64,000 bases of DNA. Source: CP2-2F sp034432555. GTDB lineage: Bacteria; Chloroflexota; Anaerolineae; Aggregatilineales; UBA2796. The position numbers and the translations under genes were made by a program. Positions 36,254 through 45,001 of the stretch are shown piece by piece; positions within the stretch are counted from its first letter, which is position 1, and every line of letters begins with the position of its first letter. The notes under the pieces were generated by a model that searched no databases, was not told the DNA's origin, and was given only the letters and a program-made list of their open reading frames with translations. The stretch spans positions 30,608-94,607 of the forward strand of contig DAOUBW010000042.1 in the NCBI GenBank assembly GCA_034432555.1. The letters run 5' to 3'.

Positions 36254-38164
36254 TTAGGCGGCAACACTCTCATCAAGTTCGGCATCGCCCACCAGTTGTG
36301 AGCTGTAGATTTCGGCGTAGATTTCGCTGGTTTCCAGCAGTTCTTCGTGTGTGCCGCTGGCAACCACGCGCCCTTTATCCAGCACCAAGATTTGATCAGC
36401 GTTCAGCACCGTGCTGATGCGCTGCGCGATCACAAAGCTAGTGCGCCCTTCCATCAGGTGATCAAGTGCTTTCTGAATGTGGTACTCAGTGACAAGGTCT
36501 ACGCTGCTGGTCGAATCGTCTAGAATCAGCAAGCGCGGATTGAGCAGCAAAGCGCGTGCGATGGCGATGCGCTGCTTCTGACCACCGCTGAGCGTTGCGC
36601 CGCGCTCACCAACCGGCGTATCGTAGCCTTGCGGAAAACTCATGATGAATTCGTGCGCGCTGGCTGCCTTTGCCGCTTCGATAACTTCCTCTAAGGCTGC
36701 TTCAGGTCTGCCAAAAGCGATGTTCTCACGGATGCTGCCGCTGAAAAGGTTCGTCTCTTGCAGCACGATGCCAATCTGGCTGCGCAGGCTTTCAAGGGTC
36801 ACTTCGCGCACGTCTGTGCCATCAATCAGCACTGCGCCTTCGCTCACATCGTAGAAGCGTGGGATCAGGTTGATAATCGTCGTTTTACCGCTACCAGTCG
36901 CACCGAGCAGTGCGATTGTCTGTCCGGGCTGTGCCGTGAAACTCACTTCGCTCAGCACGGGCGCGCTGGAGCCAAAGTAGCGAAAGGTGACGTTCTTAAA
37001 GTCCACCTGCCCTTTGATCTCGCCCAACGGCTGTGCGTTCGGCGCGTCGGTCACATCGCTCTTGGCGTCCAGAATCTCGAAAATGCGCCCAGCAGAGGCA
37101 GAGGCTTGCGCCATCAGCGAGATGATGAAGCCCAGCTGACCAATCGGGAAAAAGACGTAGATCAAGTAGAGGCTGAAGCTCTGATACTCGCCTAGGTTCA
37201 GCGTGCCGCCGATGATCTGGCTGCCGCCGAAATACAGCACCACCGCCTGACCCATCTGCGCAACCAGAAAGACCAACGGGAACAAAAACGACAGCACGCG
37301 CCCGACCTTTAGCTGCCATGCCATCTGATCGAGGGCGGCAGCGTTGAAACGCGCCTGTTCTTGGCGTTCGCGCACAAATGCTTTCACCACCTTGATGCCG
37401 GCAAGGTTTTCTTGCAAGATGGTGTTCACTTTGGAGATGCGGATTTGCACCTGCACAAAGAGCGGCTGGCTGACCGCGCCAAAGATCATGAACAGGATCA
37501 GGGCAATGGGCAGGATGGGCAGCACGGCAAGCGTCAGGCGCCAATTGGTGAACGCCAAGATGATCAGCGTGACGCCCAGCAGCAAAAATGCCTGCGCCGC
37601 CAGCACCAAGCCCTGAGCAATGAACAAGCGCAATTTTTCCACGTCGTCGGTGGCGCGTGTCATCAGCTGCCCCGTTTGGTTGCGGTCGTGGTAGCTGAAC
37701 GAAAGGCGCTGAATTTTGGCGTAAATCTCATTCCGCAGGTCAAAGGCGATGCCCTGTGAGGTCTTTTCTGCCATGTACGCCTGCACAAACGAGAACAAGC
37801 CGCGCATGGCAGCGAAGAGGACGATAACGAGCGCCGCCGTGATCATGATGCCTTCTGCATTCGCCTGATCAACGCGTAGTTGATCGAGTGTGGTGCCTGC
37901 GGCAGCGGCGGCTAGGCTTTGCCCAACTTGCGGCAGTTTCAAGATCGTGTTGGCAGTCGCGCCGCGTGCCACAGCATCAATAATGTTCTGGACGAGCTGT
38001 GGCACCGCTAACTGCGCCAACGTCGCAATCACTAACGCGCTATAGGCAATCAGTGTAGAGCGGCGCTGCTTGCCAAGATAGCCAATGGCACGCAGCAGAC
38101 CGCCATTAGTCGGCGCTTTAGGACGCCTACGCCTACCCTGTGCAAAAGAAGGTTGTGCTTGCAC
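36254..38164 (-). CDS. ABC exporter half-transporter with degenerate ATP site (TM287-like partner)
   Basis: 636 residues from the GTG at 38164, which has GGAAAGGGA upstream; the frame extends to 38380 but would overlap marR. It has a basic N-terminus (GRRRRPK), six TM helices and an ATPase domain with Walker A GATGSGKTT, signature LSGGQKQ, Walker B LLILDDSTSSVD (Asp where the catalytic Glu should be) and switch loop VIAQRIST (Gln where His should be). Both changes are the hallmark of the degenerate half of heterodimeric exporters. marR lies 32 nt upstream. Confidence 0.93.
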   Translation of the reverse strand: MQAQPSFAQGRRRRPKAPTNGGLLRAIGYLGKQRRSTLIAYSALVIATLAQLAVPQLVQNIIDAVARGATANTILKLPQVGQSLAAAAAGTTLDQLRVDQANAEGIMITAALVIVLFAAMRGLFSFVQAYMAEKTSQGIAFDLRNEIYAKIQRLSFSYHDRNQTGQLMTRATDDVEKLRLFIAQGLVLAAQAFLLLGVTLIILAFTNWRLTLAVLPILPIALILFMIFGAVSQPLFVQVQIRISKVNTILQENLAGIKVVKAFVRERQEQARFNAAALDQMAWQLKVGRVLSFLFPLVFLVAQMGQAVVLYFGGSQIIGGTLNLGEYQSFSLYLIYVFFPIGQLGFIISLMAQASASAGRIFEILDAKSDVTDAPNAQPLGEIKGQVDFKNVTFRYFGSSAPVLSEVSFTAQPGQTIALLGATGSGKTTIINLIPRFYDVSEGAVLIDGTDVREVTLESLRSQIGIVLQETNLFSGSIRENIAFGRPEAALEEVIEAAKAASAHEFIMSFPQGYDTPVGERGATLSGGQKQRIAIARALLLNPRLLILDDSTSSVDLVTEYHIQKALDHLMEGRTSFVIAQRISTVLNADQILVLDKGRVVASGTHEELLETSEIYAEIYSSQLVGDAELDESVAA

Positions 38165-38196
38165 GGTTATTTCCCTTTCCGAACAGTTGTTTACAG

Positions 38197-38724
38197 TTAC
38201 TCGGTCTTGCGGTTCAGATTTAGATGCCCCTGAACGATCTCGGCAATGCGCGCCTCGACTTCGGCTGGCGCCTCGGACATGTTGGCAACGATTTGGCGCA
38301 GCAGATTGAGCAGCGTTGTTCGCTGGTCGTTGCTCAATGTCTGCCATGCTTTGTGATAAGAATCTTGATAGGGCTGGCAAGCCAACGCATTGACGACTAC
38401 CCTACCGTCTTCCGTCAGCGAGAGCTGCACGCGGCGGCGATCGCTCGGATCGCGTTCGCGGTGTACATAGCCCTGCTTCACGAGTGCGTCCACCACCGGC
38501 ACAAGCGTTGCCGAAGAAAGCAACATCCGCTGGCTCAATTCGCTCAAACTCAGCGTGCCATGCCACAAAACGCGCAACACGCCATATTGCAGACCGCTGA
38601 GCGGAATCGCCTGCTGCCTGAGGTGTTCGTCCAGATCACGGATGACCATCTTAAACATCCAGTTGAACAGGACTCGCGTCTCGATTTCCGATGGATTAGG
38701 CGGCGGCATTTCGTTTGGGTTCAA
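38197..38724 (-). CDS. MarR family transcriptional regulator
   Basis: 175 residues with a winged helix at about 40-125: LSGLQYGVLRVLWHGTLSL, recognition helix SSATLVPVVDALVKQGYVHR, wing DPSDRRRVQLSLTEDGR. MarR dimers are usually repressors that leave DNA when they bind a small molecule. The gene is first in a marR-ABC-ABC operon, so it probably senses an exporter substrate and controls its own promoter. A short dyad next to the promoter is a candidate site. Confidence 0.92.
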   Translation of the reverse strand: MNPNEMPPPNPSEIETRVLFNWMFKMVIRDLDEHLRQQAIPLSGLQYGVLRVLWHGTLSLSELSQRMLLSSATLVPVVDALVKQGYVHRERDPSDRRRVQLSLTEDGRVVVNALACQPYQDSYHKAWQTLSNDQRTTLLNLLRQIVANMSEAPAEVEARIAEIVQGHLNLNRKTE

Positions 38725-38744
38725 ATGATTTGCATCCTAACTAT

Positions 38745-38786
38745 TTTGGCAAACCATATTATGAGAGCGAATCAAGGTTCTGTCAA
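38745..38786 (-). promoter_or_regulatory. promoter and possible MarR operator of the exporter operon
   Basis: Minus strand TTGACA (38781-38786), 17-nt spacer, CATAAT (38758-38763). Just downstream is TTTGCCAAA (38745-38753), a short dyad overlapping the expected transcription start, where a repressor would block the polymerase. Confidence 0.6.
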
Positions 38787-38826
38787 GCGGTCGTTAAACA
38801 GGAGGAGAATCTGCGGCGGCGGCAAC

Positions 38827-39894
38827 CTAACGGCGCGGTGATCCCATCATTTGGCGGATCATCTCGACTTCTTCGGGCGTGATGTCTTCTGTTTTGGAAA
38901 GTTCGTGCATCGCTTCCTCGCCCAGAAAGGCTTGGGTGAAGGCAGCCCGCTGAAAACTGATAGAAGGGAAGCCAATGCCGGAGATGGGGACTGGCAGCAT
39001 TTCGCCCGTGCTGCGGCTGCGAATATCCTCACGGCGGATGAGTAGCAGGCTTGCCAACAACACACTCACACCAACCCATTGCAGCATACTCAACTGATCG
39101 CCTAACAGCAGAAACGCCAACAGAATAGCGACTGCCGTCTCGGAAATGCCGACCAGCACGGTTTGCAGGCTGCCCATCTTCTTCACACTGAAAAACATCG
39201 TCAGGCGCGCTAAGGCAGTGGTAACCCCTAAGGCGAGGATGGCGCCGAGCGTTTCGCCGCTCATGGCTGCCAGTTCGCGGCTCACAATCAGGCGTGCCAT
39301 CACCACCACCACCGCCATTGTGGTCAGCACGTAGAGTGCCACAGTCTGTGCAGGCATTTCATAAAGTACGCGCTGGCTCAGAATGAATGTGCCTGCAAAG
39401 AGCAGCGCATTGCCGATCATCAGCCCAACGCCGAACCAGTCCAGCCCACCCTGCACCCCTTGTGTGATGAGCGCCACTGCAATCAGGGCAAGAACGGCGC
39501 GTAACAGCGTCCGCTGAGAGAGTTTATGCCCATCGGCAGCCGCCAACACCATCACAAAGATCAAGTAGGTGCTATTAAGTAGCTGTGCGACCGAGGCGTT
39601 CAGGTAGTCCAAGCCGTTGTAGTAGAACAGCGAACCAATCCCGTTCACAATCCCGATCATCACACAGCCGAGCAAGCCCGCTGGGTAAATGAAAATGTAC
39701 TTGCGCCAAAAGATGAGATAGATCGCCCATAAAATGGCAGCGGCAGCCACTGTTCGCAAGGCAGCGATGGTGAACGGATCCGCTTCTCCATTGAGCGCAG
39801 CTTTGCCCAAGACGGGTGCCATGCCCAAAAAAATGGGATAGAGGGTAAGCGCAACGAGGCTGCGCGGGCTAGGGCGTTCGGTCACGGGCGACAC
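38827..39894 (-). CDS. EamA/DMT-family transporter
   Basis: 355 residues with ten predicted TM helices as two EamA repeats (about 10-145 and 160-295): LYPIFLGMAPVLGKAALNG, IAALRTVAAAAILWAIYL, and GVSVLLASLLLIRRED at the end of the second. A soluble tail of about 60 residues contains LSKTEDITPEEVEMIRQMM, unusual for the family. DMT members export metabolites including threonine, homoserine or cysteine. The start is 7 nt after the receiver-kinase stop, and the operon begins with a threonine-synthase-like enzyme, so amino-acid export is a reasonable inference. Confidence 0.88.
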   Translation of the reverse strand: MSPVTERPSPRSLVALTLYPIFLGMAPVLGKAALNGEADPFTIAALRTVAAAAILWAIYLIFWRKYIFIYPAGLLGCVMIGIVNGIGSLFYYNGLDYLNASVAQLLNSTYLIFVMVLAAADGHKLSQRTLLRAVLALIAVALITQGVQGGLDWFGVGLMIGNALLFAGTFILSQRVLYEMPAQTVALYVLTTMAVVVVMARLIVSRELAAMSGETLGAILALGVTTALARLTMFFSVKKMGSLQTVLVGISETAVAILLAFLLLGDQLSMLQWVGVSVLLASLLLIRREDIRSRSTGEMLPVPISGIGFPSISFQRAAFTQAFLGEEAMHELSKTEDITPEEVEMIRQMMGSPRR

Positions 39895-39901
39895 ATGCTC
39901 C

Positions 39902-41167
39902 TTAGGTAGCGGTTGAACGTCGCACGGCAGGCGCTTGTAGCGGTAAATCTATGTAGAAGGTGCTGCCGGGCAAGCGCACTTCGTCGCGCCCTTCGCTCTC
40001 CACCCAGATTTTGCCGCCGTGCGCCTCGATGATTCCCTTACAGATTGCCAAGCCTAAGCCCAAGCCGCCGCCCCGGAAGGCAGTTTTGCTGGTGGAGTGG
40101 AGCTGTGTGTTGCTGGCAGTGTAGAAGCGATCAAAGATGCGGTGCTGCTCATCTTTGTTGATGCCGATGCCGGTATCTTTGACCGCAATTAGGACGCTGT
40201 GTGTGTTCGGGCGCGCTGTAACGTTGATCACGCCACCGTCCGGCGTATATTTGATGGCGTTGCCGATCACATTGGCAAGCGCCAACGCCAATAAGTCCGA
40301 GTCGGCTTGCACCATCGTTGGGAATTGACGTGCGTCATAGGTGAAAGACTGGTTGCGCTGGCGGGCAATTTGCCCCATGTCGTTAAAGACGCGCTCCATC
40401 GTCCGCATCAGATTGACGGGCCCAATTGCCAGTTCGACGCGCCCAGTGGCAATGCGCGAGATGGTCAAAATCTCGTTGATGACGCCCGACATACGCTCAA
40501 TGGACTCAACCAAGCCATCAATGAAGGCTTTCACCTCTGGCGATTCACCTTTTAGGCGCTTGACCACAGCCGATTCCTGAATCAGACGGCTGTAGCCGTA
40601 GATGAGCGTCATCGGCGTGCGAAGTTCATGCGCGGTCAGTTGGATAAAATCCTCTTTGATCTTATCAAGGCGGCGCAGTTCGGCGTTGCTATGTTCTAGT
40701 TCGCGCACCTTTTGCTCAAGGCGCATCACCAATTCGCTGTTGTATTCAAACTGTGCCTGTGCCAAGGCATCCACACTAACGGTATCCTTTGCGCCGGAGA
40801 GGTAGTGCGCTACTTGGCTTGGAAAGGCATCAATATCAATTGGCTTGGTCAAGTAGCCCGTTAAGCCTGCGGCGATTGCCTTTTCACGCTCACCACCTTG
40901 GCTTTGGGCAGTGAGCGCCACAATCGGCACACTGCGGAAGCGCTCATCAGCGCGCAGGCGTGTGGTAATCTCACGCCCGGTCATATCCGGCAGGTTAATA
41001 TCCATCAGGATTAGGTTGGGCAGATGTTTCACTGCTGCATCCAATCCTTCTAAGCCGCGAGACGCCAACACCACGTGAAAGCCGGCGTCACCTAAGACGC
41101 GCTCCACAAGCACTTGGCTGCCGGGATCATCTTCGATATATAAGATAGTGATGCGATTGTTCATCAT
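39902..41167 (-). CDS. hybrid receiver-sensor histidine kinase, soluble
   Basis: 421 residues, no TM segment. Receiver at about 6-125 (acid pocket IEDD, phospho-acceptor Asp56 in LMDINLP, Thr in ALTAQ, Lys in YLTKPI), coiled linker 140-172, HisKA H-box LTAHELRTPM (His180), HATPase with N-box VIGNAIKYTP, G1 DTGIGI, F-box IFDRFYTA and G2 GLGLGLAICKG. All kinase motifs are intact. It sits 22 nt after an enzyme-receiver fusion gene, whose receiver is the obvious phosphate acceptor, and 7 nt before an EamA transporter. Confidence 0.93.
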   Translation of the reverse strand: MMNNRITILYIEDDPGSQVLVERVLGDAGFHVVLASRGLEGLDAAVKHLPNLILMDINLPDMTGREITTRLRADERFRSVPIVALTAQSQGGEREKAIAAGLTGYLTKPIDIDAFPSQVAHYLSGAKDTVSVDALAQAQFEYNSELVMRLEQKVRELEHSNAELRRLDKIKEDFIQLTAHELRTPMTLIYGYSRLIQESAVVKRLKGESPEVKAFIDGLVESIERMSGVINEILTISRIATGRVELAIGPVNLMRTMERVFNDMGQIARQRNQSFTYDARQFPTMVQADSDLLALALANVIGNAIKYTPDGGVINVTARPNTHSVLIAVKDTGIGINKDEQHRIFDRFYTASNTQLHSTSKTAFRGGGLGLGLAICKGIIEAHGGKIWVESEGRDEVRLPGSTFYIDLPLQAPAVRRSTAT

Positions 41168-41189
41168 GCACGCTTTACCCTTGAATGCT

Positions 41190-42836
41190 TTACCCTAACG
41201 CCTTGACAATGCTTTGCAACAAGTCTTCATCCATGAACGAGCCTTTTTGCAGCAGGCGCTCGATCTGCCCATTCAAGCGCAAGCGCTCATGCACAGTGAG
41301 TTCCTTCGCAGTCAGCACAATGATCGGGATATGTGCCATGTTCGGATCGGCTTTAAGAGCATCAATTACGCTGAAGCCGTCAATATCAGGCATCATCAAG
41401 TCGGTGATGACGACATCAGGCTTCAAGCGTTCGACCAGCACCACGCCTTCCGCGCCGCCGCTTGCCAAATGCACGTCATAGTTGCCCTGCACTTTTAGGA
41501 TACGCTCAATCAGCCTGCCGGCATCGGCGTTATCTTCAATCACCACGACGCGCCGCGCACGAGTATCCATTTGTTCAAGGGCAGCCAACAAGCCTTCCGC
41601 CGGCAGCGAGATTTTGCCGCTCTGCTCACTGACATCCACCGAACGGGCAAATTGATCGCCCAAGATTTGCTTTTCGACAGGGAAGGTATGCCCAGAACAG
41701 TTCATCACCACCACCTGATCAGGTTTGATGATGCCGCGCCGCGCCAGCTTGATTAGCCCGGCAAAGGCAACCGCCGTAGCAGGCTCCACCGAAAGCCCTT
41801 CGGTGCGTGCCAACAAGCGCAGCGCATTAAAGGCTTCCTCATCGGTGGCATCTTCCATCGTGCCGCCATGCGTGCTGATCAGATTGCTAAGCTGCTCGTA
41901 GGCACGTCCCGGATCACCAGTGGAGAGCGTGGCGATCACGGTTTGTGGGTCTTCGACGGGCGTTACCACATTGCGTCCGTTCTTGAAGGCGCGCACCATC
42001 GGCGCACACCCTTCAGATTGGATAATGCCAAGCGACGGCACTTTATCCACCAAGCCGAGTTCAAGCAGTTCTTCAAAGCCCTTCGCCACGCCGATAGGTC
42101 CCATGCCGCCACTGACTGCCTGAATGAACCAATCCGGCGAACGCCACGAAAGCTGCTGCGCGATCTCGAACGCCATCGTCTTCATGCTTTCGACAGCCGC
42201 AATGCTCTTAATGCCGCGATCCACGTACAAGCCGCGCTGCTTGGCAAAGCCGTTCGCCACCACCTTTGTATGGTCATAGGTGCCAGTCACTTTGATGACT
42301 TCGCCGCCGTAAAGGGCTGCCTCACGCATTTTTTCGCCCGGCACCATGCTGGTGAGAAATGCCCACAGCTTGATACCCGCCCGTGCGGCAAAAGCGGAAT
42401 AGGCGATTGCCACGTTGCCAGTGGAAGCAACCACAGCCTCTGTGATGCCGCGTTCGCGCATGACGGAAACCGCGACCGACGCCTGCCGATCTTTGAAAGA
42501 GGCAGTAGGACCTTGCCGCTCATCTTTGATGTAGAGGTACTTCAAGCCAAGCATCATGCCCAGATTGCGCGCATGAAGCAGCGGCGTGCCGCCCTCACCC
42601 ATCGTGACGATGTTCTCAGTGTTGAAGATCGGCAGCAGCTCATGGTAGCGCCACAAGCCCGCCTCTCGTGCCATCACTTTATCGATCCAACCGCTGCGCC
42701 GCAGTGCGTCCAGATCGTAGCGAGCGCGTAGGATGTTCTCGCCGCACTGTGGGCAGGCATTCAAAGGGCGGTCGTAAGAGCCGACCCAATCGCAGTAGGT
42801 GCATTGCAGTTCAATGCGCTTGGCAGGTTGTGTCAA
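41190..42836 (-). CDS. threonine-synthase-like PLP enzyme fused to a C-terminal receiver domain
   Basis: 548 residues. Residues 12-31 form a zinc-ribbon-like CTYC...CPQC. Residues 70-395 are a fold-type II PLP enzyme close to threonine synthase: GEGGTPLLHA, Schiff-base Lys115 in PTASFKDRQ, ASTGNVAIAYSAFAARAG, phosphate loop VSGGMGPIG, and CSGHTFPVEKQ near the end. After a linker, residues 428-547 are a complete receiver: Glu434-Asp435, Asp479 in VITDLMMPD, Thr509, Lys531. Threonine synthase makes threonine from phosphohomoserine. The glycine loop differs from classic ThrC, so the substrate may differ. The fusion suggests phosphorylation-controlled catalysis or scaffolding. The next gene is a receiver-kinase. 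Confidence 0.9.
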   Translation of the reverse strand: MTQPAKRIELQCTYCDWVGSYDRPLNACPQCGENILRARYDLDALRRSGWIDKVMAREAGLWRYHELLPIFNTENIVTMGEGGTPLLHARNLGMMLGLKYLYIKDERQGPTASFKDRQASVAVSVMRERGITEAVVASTGNVAIAYSAFAARAGIKLWAFLTSMVPGEKMREAALYGGEVIKVTGTYDHTKVVANGFAKQRGLYVDRGIKSIAAVESMKTMAFEIAQQLSWRSPDWFIQAVSGGMGPIGVAKGFEELLELGLVDKVPSLGIIQSEGCAPMVRAFKNGRNVVTPVEDPQTVIATLSTGDPGRAYEQLSNLISTHGGTMEDATDEEAFNALRLLARTEGLSVEPATAVAFAGLIKLARRGIIKPDQVVVMNCSGHTFPVEKQILGDQFARSVDVSEQSGKISLPAEGLLAALEQMDTRARRVVVIEDNADAGRLIERILKVQGNYDVHLASGGAEGVVLVERLKPDVVITDLMMPDIDGFSVIDALKADPNMAHIPIIVLTAKELTVHERLRLNGQIERLLQKGSFMDEDLLQSIVKALG

Positions 42837-42960
42837 GGTGGTTCGCTTTCAGGCAACGCTGTGCGCGTCAAGTCTAGACTGCATTCAATCATAACAGATG
42901 TACGCCAAAGCCGTAGGCGCACATTTACTAAATTTTTATGAAATTCAGACGGCGCGTCCG
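42837..42960. other. gap upstream of the enzyme-receiver gene
   Basis: 124 nt with no gene; probably the promoter region of the receiver-fusion operon. No consensus hexamers stood out. Confidence 0.3.
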
Positions 42961-43266
42961 CTAGTCCGATGGTGTGCTAAATGCCACAATCTCGATGCTG
43001 TGCGCCACCACATCCAGATCGGGACGGTTATGTTCCAGCCAGCCTACCGTGTTCTCAAGCAAATTGCTGGCATGGGCAGCGCTGGTGCTGACTGTGGCAA
43101 CACCAATGCTGGCGGCTTGCCAGGTATCGTGCAGGGCAACTTCTGCCGCGCTTACATTGAATTCACGGTGTAAGCGTGCTAAAAGCATCTTTAACACGCT
43201 GCGCTTCGCCTTTAGGGATGTAATGCCCGGCAGATAGAGTTCAATTGTGCAAATGCCGATAAACAC
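42961..43266 (-). CDS. DUF503 family protein (YlxP-like)
   Basis: 101 residues. MFIGICTIELYLPGITSLKAKRSVLKMLLARLH is the DUF503 hallmark (ordinary members begin with a similar beta strand, loop and KxKR helix). A beta-alpha ferredoxin-like fold is expected. It starts 17 nt after the carboxylase gene. The family is often near rbfA and truB; here it is not. Function is unproven, possibly linked to ribosome maturation. Confidence 0.85.
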   Translation of the reverse strand: MFIGICTIELYLPGITSLKAKRSVLKMLLARLHREFNVSAAEVALHDTWQAASIGVATVSTSAAHASNLLENTVGWLEHNRPDLDVVAHSIEIVAFSTPSD

Positions 43267-43283
43267 GGTCTGATTGTACCTAG

Positions 43284-44894
43284 CTACATACGGAAGACGC
43301 CATACAAAGTTGACTCAATTGGTGCATTCAGACAGGCAGCCAGCGCCAAGCTGACCACACGGCGCGTCTGTGGCGGATCAATAATGCCGTCATCCCACAG
43401 GCGCGCCGTGGCGTAGTAAGGGCTGCCTTCACGCTCATACTTTTCGAGGATCGGCGTTTTGAAGGCGCTTTGCTGCTCAGGCGTGAGCGCTGGCTCGCCA
43501 CTGCGCGCCATTTGGTCAAGTTTGATGGTCAGCAGCACATTAGCTGCCTGTTCACCGCCCATCACGCTGATGCGCGCATTGGGATACATGAACAAGAAGC
43601 GCGGCGCGTAGGCACGCCCGCACATGGCGTAGTTACCTGCGCCAAACGAGCCGCCGACCACCACCGTAATCTTTGGCACACGCGCATTGGCGACGGCGTT
43701 CACCATCTTGGCGCCATCTTTAGCAATGCCGCCCGCCTCATAGTCCTGACCGACCATAAAGCCGGTGATGTTCTGCAAAAAGAGCAGTGGAATGCCGCGC
43801 GCCGCGCATAGCTCGATGAAGTGGGTGCCTTTCAATGCCGATTCGCTGAACAGCACACCGTTATTTGCCACAATGCCGATGGGATAGCCTTCGATGCGCG
43901 CAAAGCCGCAGACCAACGTCTCGCCGTAGCGCGCCTTAAACTCGCGGAATTGGCTGCCATCCACAATGCGGGCGATCAGTTCGCGCACGTCATAAGTTTC
44001 GCGGAAGGTGCGCGGCAGAATGCCGTAAATCTCGTTTGGGTCATAGCGCGGTGGCTCAGGCGGCGCAACATCCAGTGTGATGTGCTTGCGCGTGTTGAGG
44101 GTTGCCACAATGCTGCGGCATTGGATCAGCGCGTCGTCGTCGTCTAGCGCGTAGTGATCGGCAACACCAGAGCGCCGTGTATGCACCTCTGCGCCGCCTA
44201 AATCTTCCGCCGAAACGTCAACGCCAGTGGCAGCCTTCACCAAAGGCGGTCCGCCGAGAAAGATCGTGCCAGTGCCTTTGACGATGATCGTCTCATCACT
44301 CATGGCGGGAATATATGCGCCGCCAGCAGTGCAACTGCCCATGACGGCGGCAATTTGCGGAATGCCAAGCGCACTCATGCGCGCCTGGTTATAGAAAATG
44401 CGCCCAAAATGGTTGGCATCGGGAAAGACGTCATCTTGCAACGGCAGAAAGGCGCCGCCGCTATCCACAAGGTAGAGGCATGGCAGGCGGTTTTCCTCGG
44501 CAATCTGTTGGGCGCGCAAATGCTTCTTCACCGTGATTGGATAGTAGGTACCGCCTTTGACGGTTGCATCATTGGCGATGATCAGGCATTCGCGCCCTGC
44601 CACACGCCCAATGCCGGTCACAATGCCGGCGCATGGCGCATCGTTATCATACATATCCCAGGCTGCCAACGGCGAAAGCTCCAGAAAGGGGCTGCCTTCA
44701 TCCAGCAGGCGATCAATGCGATCTCGCACAAAAAGTTTGCCCTGATCGGCATGACGTTTGCGGGCGCGTTCGCCGCCACCCTGACGGGCAAGCGCAATCC
44801 GTGCGCGCAATTCTTGAGCAAGGTCGCGGTTATGGGCAGCGTTGGCGCGGAACGCCTCCGACTGCGTATCAAGGGTTGATTCGAGAATATCCAC
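43284..44894 (-). CDS. acyl-CoA carboxylase, carboxyltransferase (beta) subunit, MCCB-like
   Basis: 536 residues from a GTG at 44894 (VDILESTLDTQSEAF), which matches the usual length; the frame is open to 45047 but the extra part is low-quality. It transfers carboxyl from biotin to an acyl-CoA. Motifs: GGGERARKRHADQGKL, RDRIDRLLDEGSPFLEL, GGTYYPITVKKHLRAQ, VDSGGAFLPLQDDVFPD, GSCTAGGAYIPAMSDE, and GGSFGAGNYAMCGRAY. The FLPLQ block is typical of methylcrotonyl- or geranyl-CoA carboxylase. The biotin-carrying alpha subunit is not adjacent, so substrate remains open. Confidence 0.9.
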   Translation of the reverse strand: MDILESTLDTQSEAFRANAAHNRDLAQELRARIALARQGGGERARKRHADQGKLFVRDRIDRLLDEGSPFLELSPLAAWDMYDNDAPCAGIVTGIGRVAGRECLIIANDATVKGGTYYPITVKKHLRAQQIAEENRLPCLYLVDSGGAFLPLQDDVFPDANHFGRIFYNQARMSALGIPQIAAVMGSCTAGGAYIPAMSDETIIVKGTGTIFLGGPPLVKAATGVDVSAEDLGGAEVHTRRSGVADHYALDDDDALIQCRSIVATLNTRKHITLDVAPPEPPRYDPNEIYGILPRTFRETYDVRELIARIVDGSQFREFKARYGETLVCGFARIEGYPIGIVANNGVLFSESALKGTHFIELCAARGIPLLFLQNITGFMVGQDYEAGGIAKDGAKMVNAVANARVPKITVVVGGSFGAGNYAMCGRAYAPRFLFMYPNARISVMGGEQAANVLLTIKLDQMARSGEPALTPEQQSAFKTPILEKYEREGSPYYATARLWDDGIIDPPQTRRVVSLALAACLNAPIESTLYGVFRM

Positions 44895-45001
44895 TGTGAG
44901 ACTGTTCCTGAATGAACTATAATTTTGGCAAAAGCGTGCCAACCAAACGGCACGCCGCAAGTATACCGCTAAAGCGCGTAGGCTGAGAGGTAGGACGTCA
45001 A

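Noticed and set aside
41868..42731. 287-codon plus-strand frame
   Set aside because: It is antisense to the PLP enzyme-receiver gene, whose motifs prove the minus strand is coding.
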